Source: Bdellovibrionales bacterium
GTDB taxonomy: Bacteria; Bdellovibrionota; Bdellovibrionia; Bdellovibrionales; Bdellovibrionaceae
Direction: 5' to 3'
Assembly (NCBI GenBank): GCA_016713585.1
Contig: JADJOV010000011.1
Span: 62,001 to 126,000 of the forward strand
Length of the DNA stretch: 64,000 nucleotides
The translations under genes and the position numbers were made by a program. The notes under the pieces were generated by a model that saw only the letters and a program-made list of their open reading frames with translations, made no database searches and was not told the origin of the DNA. This document shows, one piece after another, positions 8,165 to 18,853 of this stretch (positions are counted from its first letter, which is position 1; the number at the start of each line of letters is the position of its first letter).

Positions 8165-11100
8165 TCAAACACCTTGGCCCTTAGAATTCGTCTGCTGCAG
8201 GCGAGCGAAGACTCGATTGACGAAAATCCGAAAACGATCAATGTATTCAAATGCAGCCGGCACCACGATCAGTGTCAACAGCGTGGAACTCAAAACGCCA
8301 CTAATAATTGCAATTCCCATGGACTGCCGCTGACTGCCAAGCTCCGTGATTCCAATTGCAATAGGCAGGGTTCCAGCCATCAAGGCCAAAGAGGTCATCA
8401 GAATCGGTCTCAATCTAGTCCTTGAGGCTTTCAAAATTGCTTCATTCATAGGCAAATTCTGGGCCAGTAATTGCAAAGTGTAGTCCACCAAAAGAATAGA
8501 ATTCTTTGCCACCACCCCAAGAAGCAAAATCAACCCAATAATTGAGAAAATATCGATAGTCTTGCCAAAAATCAATAATCCAACAAGAGCTCCGGAAACC
8601 GCCATTGGCAATGCCAGCAAAATCGTTAAGGGAGTGATAAAACTCTCATATAAGGATGCCAATACTAGAAAAATAAAAACAATTGCAAGGCCAAGAGCCA
8701 TTGTCATATTGACTCTCAAATCAATAAAATCCTGGGCCTGACCTTCAAAACGGGCAGCAACCCCAGCTGGAGGCTTTAGTTCTGTCTTGATTATCCCTTC
8801 GATCACAGAGGTGATATCACCCAATTGCCCCTGAGGCCCCAAGTTCCCCGTAATCGCAATAAATCGTCCCTTGTTTTGACGATTTATCTGAGAAAACCCA
8901 AGGGACTCTTCCCCTTTAGCAACCTTTGACAATGGTATCATATTGAAATTTTGATTCGGCACATCCGTGGATCCAAAAAGCTTTCGCAAATCTTGAGAAG
9001 CGGCCTCTAGCTTCACTCGAATTTTATATTCAATGCCGTCTTTACGGTAAATTGCCGGTTCAACCCCTTCTGTACGGGCGCGCAATTCAAGCCCTGCCTG
9101 AATCGTCGAGACTCCGAGTTTTTCTGATTTTTCACGGTCAAATACCACATGGTACTCTGGCTTGCCGGATCTGAAGTTTGTCGTCACATCGACAAGGCCC
9201 GGAATTTTTTCAAAACGCAGGACAAGACTGTTTGCATATTTTGAAAGCAAATCTAAATCGTCGCCCACTAAGAACAAATTCAGCGGCTTCTGACTCTGCC
9301 CGAAATATCATAATCAGACACCTGAATCAGGCCATCTTTCATCAAGGGTTCTAATTTTTCACGAATCATGACCTTTGCCTGAGTCGTATTCAGTGATCGA
9401 TCTTTAGCTGGAACAAGACTGATATAAAATTCTGCCTTATTAGATTCAAGTTGAATTGAACCTACCGTCCTGGTGACCAAGCGAACGTATTTTTCAGCTT
9501 TAATAATCTGCTCAATCCTTTGAGAGTACTGATCTGTTGCTTCCAAAGAGGTTCCTGTCGGAAGTTCGAGGCTCACCTGAAACTCACCAATATCGTTTGG
9601 TGGCAAAAAGGTCTTAGAGATAAACTTTCCCAGAACCAAACTGCCGACAAAGATCCCAAACGCAATTAACAAGACGACTTTCCTATGCCCAGGGTCCATC
9701 GCAAAGTCTTTTCATAGAGATTCTCAAGGCCGGTTTGCAAACGATCAAAGGCAGCTAAAATTCCCTTGTCTGAACTCTTATGCAGCTCTTTCGGGGTTGC
9801 CAAATAGGCTGAAAGCATTGGCGCCACCGTCAAAGCATCAAACAAAGAAATAATCATCGTAAATACGACTGTTAAACCAAACTGCTTAAAAAACTGCCCC
9901 ACCATACCCGGCACAAATGAGACAGGCCCAAACACAGCGATGACAACCAGGGTCGTCGCGATCACTGCCAGGGTCACCTCCTTCGTTCCAACAAGTGCTG
10001 CCTCGATAGGTGTCTTACCCATCTCGAGATGACGAAAAATATTCTCTCGCACCACGATCGCATCATCGATAAGTAGTCCCACGGCCAAAGACAACGCTAA
10101 GAGAGTCATGATATTAATCGTGAATCCAAAAGCGGCCATTAAGATAAAACCTCCCAAGAGCGAATTTGGAAGAGCCATCCCTGTAATAAAAGTCGATCGG
10201 GCCGAGCCCAAAAAGAAAAAAACGACAATCACGCACAAAATAATTCCAAAAGTAATACTTTCACGGACATCCATAACATTGAGTCGAATAGGAATAGCGC
10301 CATCCCTAACCATCGAAATCTCAGCGTTGATTTTTTGCTCTTTCAATACGCCGTTAATATTGAGCACAGCGGCCGCGACCCTGTCAGCAACCGCGACCGT
10401 ATTGGCCCCCGACTGCTTAAAGACATCTAAGAAAATAGCCGGCCGACCGTTCAGAAATGACTTTCGCCTCTGTTCCTCAAGTGAGGTCTTCACTTGAGCA
10501 ATTTCCGTCAGTTTCACGCTCCGATCCGATCCTAGGAAATTAACTGAAACATTTTTGAGGTCCTCGAGATTAGCAAACTCTCCGCTGGTTCTGAGGACCG
10601 TTTCTGATTTCGAATCCTCAATTCTCCCAATGGGAATATCTTTTGAAGTCTCCTCAATTCGCTTTGCCACTTGCAACATCGATAAACGGCGCTCCTGCAA
10701 TTTCTTGCGATCAACTAAGACCTGAATTTCAGTTTTTCGTCCACCGATCAAATTGACCTGACCAACATCGACGATCCGATCGATCATCGGTTTGATTTTT
10801 TCATCGACAATGTCAAAAAGCGCGCCCTCATCCAGGGGTGAATTTACGGCTAAACGCATCACGGGTTGATCAGCGGGATCGAATCGCCGAATTACAGGTT
10901 CTTTGGAATCTAGTGGCAATTTAGCACGAAGGTTCCCGACTCGATTTCGAATCTGCTGCTCTAGATCCTTTATATCCGCGCCGAGTCTAAATTTAAGAAC
11001 CACAACCGCCTGAGAATCATAGTTGTTGGAAGTCATCGCATCAAGCCCTGGAAGCGACGAAAGCGCATCTTCAACAATCTTTGAAACCTGTTTTTCCATA

Positions 11101-11273
11101 TCCGAGGGCGAGGCCCCAGGATATTGAATCACCACGCTCACAATTGGAAAAGTCACATCGGGAAACTGATCCACCGGCATTTTCTTCATGGCAGAATAGC
11201 CAAGAATCAACATTAACAACACTAAACAAATAATAAAAACAGGCCGTTTAATCGCAATTTCTGAAAGGTTCAT
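8165..11273 (-). CDS. RND (HAE1/AcrB-type) efflux transporter, two frameshifts
   Basis: Inner-membrane proton-driven efflux pump of about 1035 residues when joined. It begins MNLSEIAIKRPVF, the standard RND start, followed by DQFPDVTFP, porter domains and TM helices including LLIDDAIVVRENIFRH (motif with the proton-relay Asp pair). The second half has a matching TM block with LLGVVAKNSILLVDY and the end helix SSTLLTLIVVPAAFEY. Two single-base losses split the frame: in the G run near 9688-9690 (join at TLGHRKVV) and near 9290 (join at QKPLNLFLVGDD). The gene follows a TolC-like gene with a one-base TAATG overlap. No periplasmic adaptor gene is adjacent, which is unusual. The substrate is unknown. 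Confidence 0.85.
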
Positions 11274-12733
11274 TATTTAGACTCCTCTAGACTCACAAAT
11301 AATCTGCCCTGGGTTTCGAATTTACGTTGCTCGGCCTTAAGCTTTGTCACAGCAGTCTCTGCCTCGGCCGCATCTTGTTCCGCGGTGATCACTGCCTGGG
11401 TGATAGATCGACCTTTTGAAAACTTATCTTGTTCAGCTTTGGCGCGCTCTCGGTGCAAACGGCTAATCTCGTCAGCCGCGAGAATTTTTTGTGAAAGCTC
11501 GCTGTGTCGCCGCTGATATTCTTTCCATTGTGATGCGCTTTCTATGGCGACACGATCGCTGGACAAAGTGCTACTCAGGGCTTCTTTTCGAGCCTGGGAT
11601 TGCTGGGCTGATTTAACTTCTCCATCGAACAAATAGACCCACGCCAGAGAGACTGCCGCCGTGGGCTTACCAAAAACAACTAAGTTGTTTAATGGATAAT
11701 CAAGGGTGCCGTTGGCTTGATATGGGTTACTCCCATAAGAAGCAGCTAAAACCAGGTCTGATTTAACTCCCTCTTCCACTTCCAAGGCCACAATTCCCTT
11801 AATCTGGGCTTCACCTCTTTTGTTTAAGGCTTCTAAACTAGCAATTGTCCCACCTCGCCTTGGTAACCCATCCATACCACCAATATAAAAATCAGCGGCC
11901 CGCGGCTGCCGTAAACTCCCCTCGACCTGAGGTATCGCCTCCGAATCAGAGAGCTCAAGTAAATCTTTTACTTTCTGTTGCGCCGCTTTAAAATCATCTG
12001 CACTGTTGAGCAACTGCAGGCGCCTTGAGGCCACCAAGGCCTTGGCATTCAACCAATCGGCCTGGTCGGCGATCCCGTCGCTATGGCGACGAGCCACCCA
12101 GGCCTCGATTTTTTGTGCGCGTGCCAAATTCGCTCGGCGAAGCTCAAGTTCTTCCTGGGAATAAATCAGATCCCAATACGCTCTTTCAGCCTCGATCAAT
12201 ACCCTTCGAATTTGATATTCGGCGGTGAAGATCTCAACCTGACTCACCAAACTCTCACGACTTCGGCGAAGCCGCGAAGCGCGTCCGAAGGCATCCTTCC
12301 ATAGCGATTGAGACACGGAAAAATTTAAGCCACCGGCAACATAGTTACCAAAGGTAGATGCAAAGGCTGGAGATATATTTTGATTCTCAAAGGAGCCAGT
12401 TTGAACTGACATTCCAAACACTGTTCCAGTAGCAAATTTTTGGTTGAATCCCAAACTGTAAATAGTCGATAGAGCCGCTGTCGCCCCGTTCATCGATGGC
12501 GCCCTTTCATCTCGCAATGATTGCGCCTTCAGCTGTAGTGTGGGAACCAATCCCATATCACCGCTCACTCGCTTATCTTCGGAAATTTCTTTTGCAAGCT
12601 GAAAAGCCCGAAGGCCTTTGTGTCGAGATTGAACCTGGGACAAAAAATCTGGAAGCCCCACCGCCCGAACCTGGCCCGAAATTAAAAAACAGATTGAAAG
12701 GCGCGCGCAAGCTAGAACAATCCTAAAAACCAT
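11273..12733 (-). CDS. TolC-family outer-membrane efflux protein
   Basis: Outer-membrane channel component predicted to work with the downstream RND pump. After a signal peptide (residues about 1-25) the protein is a long alpha-helical barrel with two repeated halves rich in Ala, Gln, Glu and Arg (for example LIEAERAYWDLIYSQEELEL and SITQAVITAEQDAAEAE), the pattern of OEP domains. The chosen start is the ATG at 12733, preceded by AAAGGA. The longer open frame upstream of it has no signal sequence and is unlikely to be translated. The stop overlaps the RND start by one base, so the two are an operon. Confidence 0.8.
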   Translation of the reverse strand: MVFRIVLACARLSICFLISGQVRAVGLPDFLSQVQSRHKGLRAFQLAKEISEDKRVSGDMGLVPTLQLKAQSLRDERAPSMNGATAALSTIYSLGFNQKFATGTVFGMSVQTGSFENQNISPAFASTFGNYVAGGLNFSVSQSLWKDAFGRASRLRRSRESLVSQVEIFTAEYQIRRVLIEAERAYWDLIYSQEELELRRANLARAQKIEAWVARRHSDGIADQADWLNAKALVASRRLQLLNSADDFKAAQQKVKDLLELSDSEAIPQVEGSLRQPRAADFYIGGMDGLPRRGGTIASLEALNKRGEAQIKGIVALEVEEGVKSDLVLAASYGSNPYQANGTLDYPLNNLVVFGKPTAAVSLAWVYLFDGEVKSAQQSQARKEALSSTLSSDRVAIESASQWKEYQRRHSELSQKILAADEISRLHRERAKAEQDKFSKGRSITQAVITAEQDAAEAETAVTKLKAEQRKFETQGRLFVSLEESK

Positions 12734-12927
12734 ATCCCATATTCCTTTGAATCTTCGTTTGACGATGCTTAAACTTCGCCGCCAAAATAGAAAAAAGCAA
12801 ATGATTACATATGATTTAACGCGATATTCCGTCATGTTAAACGACACCACACTAAAGAAACAATAACGAGCCCGACCCACACTGGAGCCAGACTCGCAAA
12901 ATCCTTCAATCCTTGACATACACAGAT

Positions 12928-13368
12928 TTAAAGTTCAACGTTCCCGTCCTGAATTAGCAATTCAACATATTTAATCGTCTGACCAGAAACGGTCTTTTCC
13001 CCACTCACTAAGAGGTAATTTCCCACGCTGATCCATTCCTCAATCAATCTCGTGCTCGAATCAGATAATTTCAACAACGTTGACCCAAATCGACATTCAA
13101 TCGAGCCACTTGGGGCAGAGCTATGATTCACAAAAACTTGATCGCCACGGATTTCGTAGCTCAAACGCACCTCTTGCTCAGGCCATTTGAAATGATTCTC
13201 CACTTGGGTCGAACTCTTAACATAAGCTCTGTGCTCATAGGTCCGCAAGTTGCCGCCTGAGTCCTTAAACATTCCAAAACCCGAATAATTTCCTTGATCA
13301 AAACAGACAGCGGATTGGCTCAATTGGGGCAAAAGCGACAAAACTAATATTGATATAATTCTTTTCAT
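12928..13368 (-). CDS. exported protein of unknown function
   Basis: Protein of 146 residues with a clear signal peptide (KRIISILVLSLLPQLSQSA, cleavage before VCFDQG). The mature part is probably beta-rich, with two cysteines (VCFDQ and ECRFGS) that could form a disulfide, and shows no motif I recognise. It lies upstream of the TolC-RND pair on the same strand, separated by about 190 bp, so membership in that operon is uncertain. The start is supported by GGAAATTT before ATG. Confidence 0.6.
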   Translation of the reverse strand: MKRIISILVLSLLPQLSQSAVCFDQGNYSGFGMFKDSGGNLRTYEHRAYVKSSTQVENHFKWPEQEVRLSYEIRGDQVFVNHSSAPSGSIECRFGSTLLKLSDSSTRLIEEWISVGNYLLVSGEKTVSGQTIKYVELLIQDGNVEL

Positions 13369-14085
13369 AAATTTCCTCTCGGTTAAGATGTTTTAATTTA
13401 TTCTTACTCTTCTTTGTTTGCCGGCGATCCGTCAGTAACATAAATGATACCTGCGTATCAATATATTTATACTAACGTATCAGACTCGTGAAAATTCTAC
13501 ACAAATTATATATGCTGATATGCTCATGTTATATGCTCATGTCTTTAACAAGCTCCTATGACCTGAGGTATGTATTCAAGCCAAGACCCAGGTTCATATC
13601 TAGACATGGTTCGAAGTTTACATCTAGACCTATCTGACAGCAGGCAATCCACATTTTTTGCAGTTTTTTAGAAAGGCGGCTTGTTTGGGATCTTTCTAGA
13701 AAGAGAGCGGATGGGGGTTTAGTATGATTTGAGTCTATCTATTAAATTTGAGCTTATCTATTAATTTGATTATCTGCCCGTCGAAGGCCGGCCAGTTACA
13801 TTTACATTAATATTAATATTTTGCTTATCATGCTCTTTGTCATGCATTTTGCCGTTGACGACTTCTTTTCTTTCACTAGACGGCCCCTGACTTACTAAAA
13901 AAAAGAAAATGCGGTGGTCCCGGCGCCTATAGTTGATCGCCACACCGGGGGCCGTTTTAATAATTTGTAGGCAATCTATCCGTCTCTTCCAAAGACTATT
14001 TCACTTCGCAAAAACCTAAAAAATGCACTCCAAAAACCCATGCTATACTCCCTCTGAAATTTCAACCACCAGAAAGGAATCAACC
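13369..14085. other. intergenic region with short repeats, no gene seen
   Basis: About 700 bp of AT-rich sequence without a convincing gene. It contains a tandem pair of ATATGCTCATGT (13518-13529 and 13531-13542), a near-direct repeat with TATCTATTAA (about 13729-13775), and a long-range inverted repeat ACGGCCCC / GGGGCCGT (about 13878-13960) whose inner part can also pair (CGGTG with CACCG). The last element lies upstream of the HNH gene and could be a structured leader or terminator; there is no T-tract. Confidence 0.4.
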
Positions 14086-15060
14086 ATGACTCAAAACTTA
14101 ACTCCTCCGAAGTGGCTTCGGCACCTCAATCTGTCTGTGAAGACTTGTCCAAGCTTAAAAACGAAGAGCTCCATTGCGAACTTAAAAACCGAGTGGCCGA
14201 AGAGCGCAAACTGACCCATCAAATATTGCAAATAATTGTCGAGATCGATCTGCGCAAGCTCTACCTACCTATGGCCTGCTCCAGTTTGTTTGACTACTTG
14301 GTCAGGAGATCGGCTACACTCCGGCCAGTGCCCAGCGGCGAATCGATGCCGCGCGAATGATGCAGCAAGTGCCAGAGCTTGGAAACAAGATCGAAAATGG
14401 GACCTTGAAGTTAACCCAAGTTTCTCAGGTTCAGCAGGTCCTCAGACTTGCCAAGAAAGAAAACAAGACTCAGCTTTTGCCAAGTGAAAAAGTGACCTTC
14501 TTGCAAGGCTCTAGAATAAGACCGGGCCAGAGAGTGAATTGATATTGGCCAAGGAATTTAACCTATCACCGCAGACTCAGTTCAAGCAGAAAATTCAGAA
14601 AGATGAATCTGTCAGAATTGAATTGACCTTAAGCAAAGAGCAAATGGAAATTCTAGATCGAGCGAAGGAGCTGTTATCCCACGCCCTGCCTGGGGCCACA
14701 TTTGCTGACGTGATTACGAGTCTTGCTCAGCGCTATGTCAAACAGCGAACCGGAGTCAATACTTCCGTCAAAAAGCACAAATCACCGTCCCCCAGCACGG
14801 AGTCAAATTCCGCGACGGAAGTCAAAGGCACTCAGAATATCTCTGGGAAACCGATTCCATCCTCGGTCAGAAAAAGCATTTTGGGTCCGAATCTTGGGTG
14901 TCAGTTTAAGGATTCAAGGACTGGAAAGATTTGCAGGTCAAAACATTTTCTCCAGGTTGACCACGTCCATCCTCGGTTTGCAGGCGGAGGGAATGAGCCC
15001 TTCAATTTAAGGCCGATGTGTTCATCGCACAACAAATTTCGTTACACAGCCGGATGTTAA
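14086..15060 (+). pseudogene. HNH endonuclease of the Bdellovibrio-type family, three frameshifts
   Basis: Remnant or error-laden copy of a roughly 320-residue protein. Pieces in three frames join to a coherent order: an N-terminal Glu/Leu-rich helical region (KLKNEELHCELKNRVAEER), a conserved helical part (FDYLV, then EIGYTPASAQRRIDAARMMQ), a linker, and a C-terminal HNH nuclease. The HNH reads VDHVHPRFAGGGNEPFNLRP with a later SHNKFR. One-base losses are needed near 14110, 14303 and 14514. The ATG at 14086 has AGAAAGGA in front. Similar multi-copy HNH genes are known from Bdellovibrio genomes; their function is unclear. Confidence 0.7.
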
Positions 15061-15226
15061 TCCCCACAGATTCCAGAAAGACCCCCTGATTTGTCTATTC
15101 GTTATTCATTGTCCATAAGATAGACAGACTCATGTTTTGTGGCTTTGCCCGGCTTCGCTTGAGATACAAGAGTATCAAATGATGTCCTGAGCGTGGTTTT
15201 AGGCGGTCTAAACCTTGCAACAGAAT

Positions 15227-15892
15227 ATGACCATGAAATCCGATGCGAATAGCGATGACCTTTTTCAATTAGTGCTTCCACCATCCGGGACTAAATCCGA
15301 TGCGAAAAAGCGCCTCATTCTTGAAGCCACGATTGAAATTTTGGCTAACCAAGGAATCGAAGAAATTACCTTTGAATCCTTGGGCGATAAACTTCAGACG
15401 ACAAAGGCAAATATTCGCTATCACTTTCATGACAAAGACGAGCTGATATTCCTGGCCGTCAAATTTATGGCCTTTACCGCCCAGAGTGTGACCGCCACTA
15501 TGGTCAAGAACGCCCAAAAACCCCAAGACAAATTAAATGGCGTAATCCTGGGGGCCTATCGCCATTTGAAAACAAACCCAAGCCACGTTCGTGCCTTTAT
15601 GATGTACTTTTACTACGCATCCATCTTTTCAAATTACCGGGAACTCTTCACTCAATCACGAATGATTGGACAGCTTCGCCTATCAAAGATCCTTCACGAC
15701 TTACCAAGAAGAGATGGTCAAGCTTCGGTCAAGAGCCTGATGTTATTGGCAGACCAAATTCAGAATCTTATAACTGGGCAAATTTTTGGTGTCGTTCTTC
15801 TGGGTGGGTCTTTCAGCACTTCCACCGCCCAAACACAAAATATGGTGAAAGCACTTTTGGCAGGCGAAGGGATCAAGTGGCAGGTCAGTTAG
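15227..15892 (+). CDS. TetR/AcrR-family transcriptional regulator
   Basis: One-component repressor of about 221 residues. The N-terminal helix-turn-helix includes RLILEATIEILANQGIEEIT and LQTTKANIRYHFHDKDELI, the hallmark TetR DNA-binding region. The C-terminal two thirds are helical and would bind an unknown ligand. Starts at ATG 15227 or 15233 are both possible; the further upstream TTG is less likely. The neighbouring genes downstream encode outer-membrane proteins, which may be its targets, but no operator was identified. Confidence 0.85.
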   Translation: MTMKSDANSDDLFQLVLPPSGTKSDAKKRLILEATIEILANQGIEEITFESLGDKLQTTKANIRYHFHDKDELIFLAVKFMAFTAQSVTATMVKNAQKPQDKLNGVILGAYRHLKTNPSHVRAFMMYFYYASIFSNYRELFTQSRMIGQLRLSKILHDLPRRDGQASVKSLMLLADQIQNLITGQIFGVVLLGGSFSTSTAQTQNMVKALLAGEGIKWQVS

Positions 15893-16345
15893 GTCTTCTC
15901 GCCGGATTGGGCTTAATTCTTGGAACTCTTTCTCCGGCCTTCGCTGTGATTGAAGTCGTCGCTTGAGTGAGTGATCGGACACAAGTCCAATGTTTGGCAC
16001 TCCTCACTGGCGGACCCCTGGGGACACATGAAGTAAGTACATTTCTGAAAGAAAAAAAGGGAATTCGAGCTCCCCGTTTTGGGTCGAAGACCCTAATCCA
16101 ATTCCGAATCCAGCGACTCAAATACTTTTTTGGCTGAATTTAGTGCCGAATTGATATCCTCACTATCGAGTTCAAAAGTTCCTTCCTCATATCTTCGAAT
16201 CGTTACATACTCCGTGAGTTCATTTAAACCGGGAATACTCGAAAAATACCTACCTCAAACGCCAGGAGCACTGATGAACCAACACTGCGCGCCGTGCCAA
16301 GGGAATCACTTTGGCTTTTGACCTGAATGGTTTTTAGAATACGAC
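15893..16345 (+). other. region with possible broken exported gene
   Basis: About 450 bp between the TetR gene and the cytochrome-barrel gene. A GTG at 15877 opens a 29-residue frame with a signal-peptide-like core (GLGLILGTLSPAFA) that stops at 15966. Later frames end in a stretch with MNQHCAPC (up to about 16321). These could be fragments of one exported protein split by indels, but I could not join them with confidence. A small hairpin GGGTC-GAA-GACCC lies at 16081-16093. Confidence 0.25.
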
Positions 16346-17525
16346 ATGCATATTTTTCTCACAAACTTGAAATCGCGCGTGCGGTTATGGTGCCTCTCCA
16401 TTGGCCTCTGCTTTTTTCCAGCTGTTGCTCAAGCATATCCCGCATTCGTATCCTATGGATACAACACCTGTGTGGTCTGCCATTATAATGCCCAAGGGGG
16501 TGGCGCACTGAGTGACTACGGGAAAGGCTTAATGGCGTCTGAGTTTTCGTCGAGGATTTTTTATAAAAGATGTCACCGATGACGAGTTGTCAGAGAGATC
16601 CGGATTCCCAGGAGTGGGATACCTTCCTTGGTGGATTCGACCAGGCTTAAAATATCGTGGCCTTTGGTTTCAAACAAATCCAGGAAGCCGAAGTGCCGTC
16701 AGTAAAACAATGACAATGAATGCGGATTTGAACCTCGCCATTCAGTTTGATCAAAACCAAAAATATACTCTTGTCACCTCCTATGGCTACAATGGAAATA
16801 CACTAGTCGGAACGGCCGAACCCCTGAGCCCTTGGATTAGTCGAGAACACTATTTCCGAGTGCAGCCTCGCGAAGATCTGCTGATCTATTTTGGATTGCT
16901 GGATAAAGCTTATGGGTTACGAATCGTTGATCATACGGCCTTTAGCAGGAAATTTGTTGGCATAGCCCAAAATGATCAGACCCATGGAATTATGGCCGTA
17001 TATTCGTCAGATCCTTGGGAGTATACCACACATGTTTTTGCCGGAAACCTCTCACAAGAAGAGTCTTTAAGACAAAAGGGGATTTCTTTTATAATTGAAA
17101 AAGACATCAAAAAAATGCTGAGAACAGGCGGCTCCGGCATGTATTCTCAGAATGATTATGTTGCGTGGACCCGAGGAGCCATTCATTCAAAATATGGCTT
17201 TAGCAAAGGAAACAGTCTTCTCGCTGAGGCCGGAATGATTAAAAACGCCCCCAAGAGTGGGACAGCAACCTCTGGACTCTACGGTTTGCTTGAAACCATG
17301 TCCTTAATTGAGAGAGGGATTCATTTCTTGTCTCAGTTTGAGTATTATAATGAAACTGCGAGCACGAAGTCACCAGACAGAACCCGCTGGAGTTTAGGTT
17401 TTTTAATGTTCCCAGCTCCCAGGTGGGAAGTCCGAGCAAACGTCGTGAACGGGAGAAGTATTTCTGATGGCGCTGTCACTAATGACCAGTGGTCAGCTCA
17501 GTTTCAATTGCATCTTTCAATTTGA
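16346..17525 (+). CDS. exported haem c motif / beta-barrel protein, one frameshift
   Basis: After a signal peptide ending VAQA, the mature N-terminus carries a single haem c site (NTCVVCHYNAQGGGALSDYG) within the first 60 residues. The remaining about 310 residues look like an outer-membrane barrel: alternating strands with aromatic ends (YTLVTSYGYNGN, EHYFRVQPREDLLIYFG, WSAQFQLHLSI) and a C-terminal strand. An extra A in 16565-16568 splits the gene; joined, the frame runs SRIFYKDVTDDELSERSG. A barrel with its own haem suggests a role in electron transfer across, or sensing at, the outer membrane; this is inference. The next gene, also a barrel, follows 9 nt later. Confidence 0.65.
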
Positions 17526-17534
17526 GGATTTTTT

Positions 17535-18145
17535 GTGAAAAAGAGCGCGCGACTGTTAATATGTTTTGTTTTTACTCTGGGGTTTGGGCTTTGCTCAACG
17601 GGTTGGAGTCAGGTCAATGTCAGCCCCAAGGGCGGGAATCCCCAAGAGATCAGTTTAAAAAAAACAATACTCGTTGATTATCATAGTTGGTTTGAAAACC
17701 TAACTTTTAATCCCACCACCGGCACTCGATCTGGCGTGAAGGCGATTTATTATGGCTTTTCTGCGAACTATGACTTGACCCAGTATTTGACGACTTGGGT
17801 TGGGGCACCCAACTTGGCATAGGACAGGGTTATGCAGTTGGGGACGGAGATACAAACTCCTATCTTCAGAAGCGAGTCTCATGGAATTACCTACGGGGTG
17901 GTGGTCGTATTTTTAAACGACTCAATGGTCGAACTGACCTTGGGTTGAATTTGCTCATCATGTATAATAAAATTTCCTGGCCCCAAAGTGATGGGACAGT
18001 TTCCCCAGGTCCAAATCCATTCTTTAGTTTGTTTATAGAGGCTCGATGGCGGATGACTCGCCAATGGGAAATGATTCAGGCGCTTGGAAATTCGACCAAT
18101 GATGCCGGAGCAAATCTACGTTTTGGTTTTGGTTACACCTTATAG
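17535..18145 (+). CDS. outer-membrane beta-barrel protein, one frameshift
   Basis: About 202 residues when joined. It begins at GTG 17535 with a signal peptide (LLICFVFTLGFGLCSTGWSQ) and ends in the OmpA/porin-like C-terminal strand NLRFGFGYTL, as expected for BAM substrates. Amphipathic strands include AIYYGFSANYDLTQYL and LGLNLLIMYNK. A one-base loss near 17794 separates the halves; the second resumes as LGWGTQLGIGQGYA. It lies directly behind the cytochrome-barrel gene, so it is probably in the same transcript. The substrate is unknown. Confidence 0.6.
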
Positions 18146-18175
18146 ATCTACCAGACTGACTGTGCTTCTGCTCTT

Positions 18176-18592
18176 CTAGGGAGCTGCAGCCAGCACCCAA
18201 TTTTTAATTGCCAAAATTTCATCAGCAGTCATTGCTGGACCACCAAGTGGCATATTTCCAGTAACCCCAGAGTCATTATCCGTCAGACGATAAAATATCG
18301 GCGAGCGACTTGGATCATTGCTGACAATGTCTCCTGACGTTATAAAATCGCCTTCATTGTAATTTGCCCAATGCGCATGGGCGTGGCAGCCAATACAGTT
18401 TTTCGCAAGAATGGGAAAAGCCGCCTTGAATTCTCCACCTCCAGCGTTTGTTGTTCCATAGACTGATCGATCAGTGGAGCTGGAATTATATGATTTACCG
18501 CACCCCACCGAGAGGAAAAGGCCAAAAACAAAGGCTCCACCCAAACGAACGTGGGAATATCTTATGAAACAACCCAATATTCTTATCTTCAT
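18176..18592 (-). CDS. monohaem cytochrome c-like lipoprotein
   Basis: Exported lipoprotein of about 138 residues with lipobox LSVGCG and a short Ser/Thr/Asn linker. The haem site CIGCHAHAH follows FPILAKN, a common start of planctomycete-type cytochrome c domains, and the C-terminus MPLGGPAMTADEILAIKNWV matches the distal Met region and last helix of class I cytochrome c. The Met of NMPLGG is the likely sixth ligand. It is divergent from the lipoprotein/cytochrome cluster that starts at 18854 and probably belongs to it functionally. The longer start at 18610 is possible. Confidence 0.72.
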   Translation of the reverse strand: MKIRILGCFIRYSHVRLGGAFVFGLFLSVGCGKSYNSSSTDRSVYGTTNAGGGEFKAAFPILAKNCIGCHAHAHWANYNEGDFITSGDIVSNDPSRSPIFYRLTDNDSGVTGNMPLGGPAMTADEILAIKNWVLAAAP

Positions 18593-18853
18593 TGAGTCAT
18601 TATCAAACATTTTTCGACAAGTTTGAATAGCTTTGTCTCAATTTGGAAAAAATATTTCGTAAAACTTTTCAGCAAATTCTCAAAAAGTGCATAGTCATTT
18701 TGAGTCAGTAACTTTTTGACAGCTGTAAGTATGATTGAAATCAGTCACTTACCTAACACCCCGAAAGTTCCAGAAAAGTTTCTTTTTTCCACCTTCAAAG
18801 GCTATCTGACAACAAGTATTCTAAAAAGGTGCCTAAAGGTCGGGGAGGAAAAA

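Noticed and set aside
18716..18853. Upstream extension of the FG-GAP protein start
   Set aside because: No signal sequence, and a strong ribosome site directly precedes ATG 18854.
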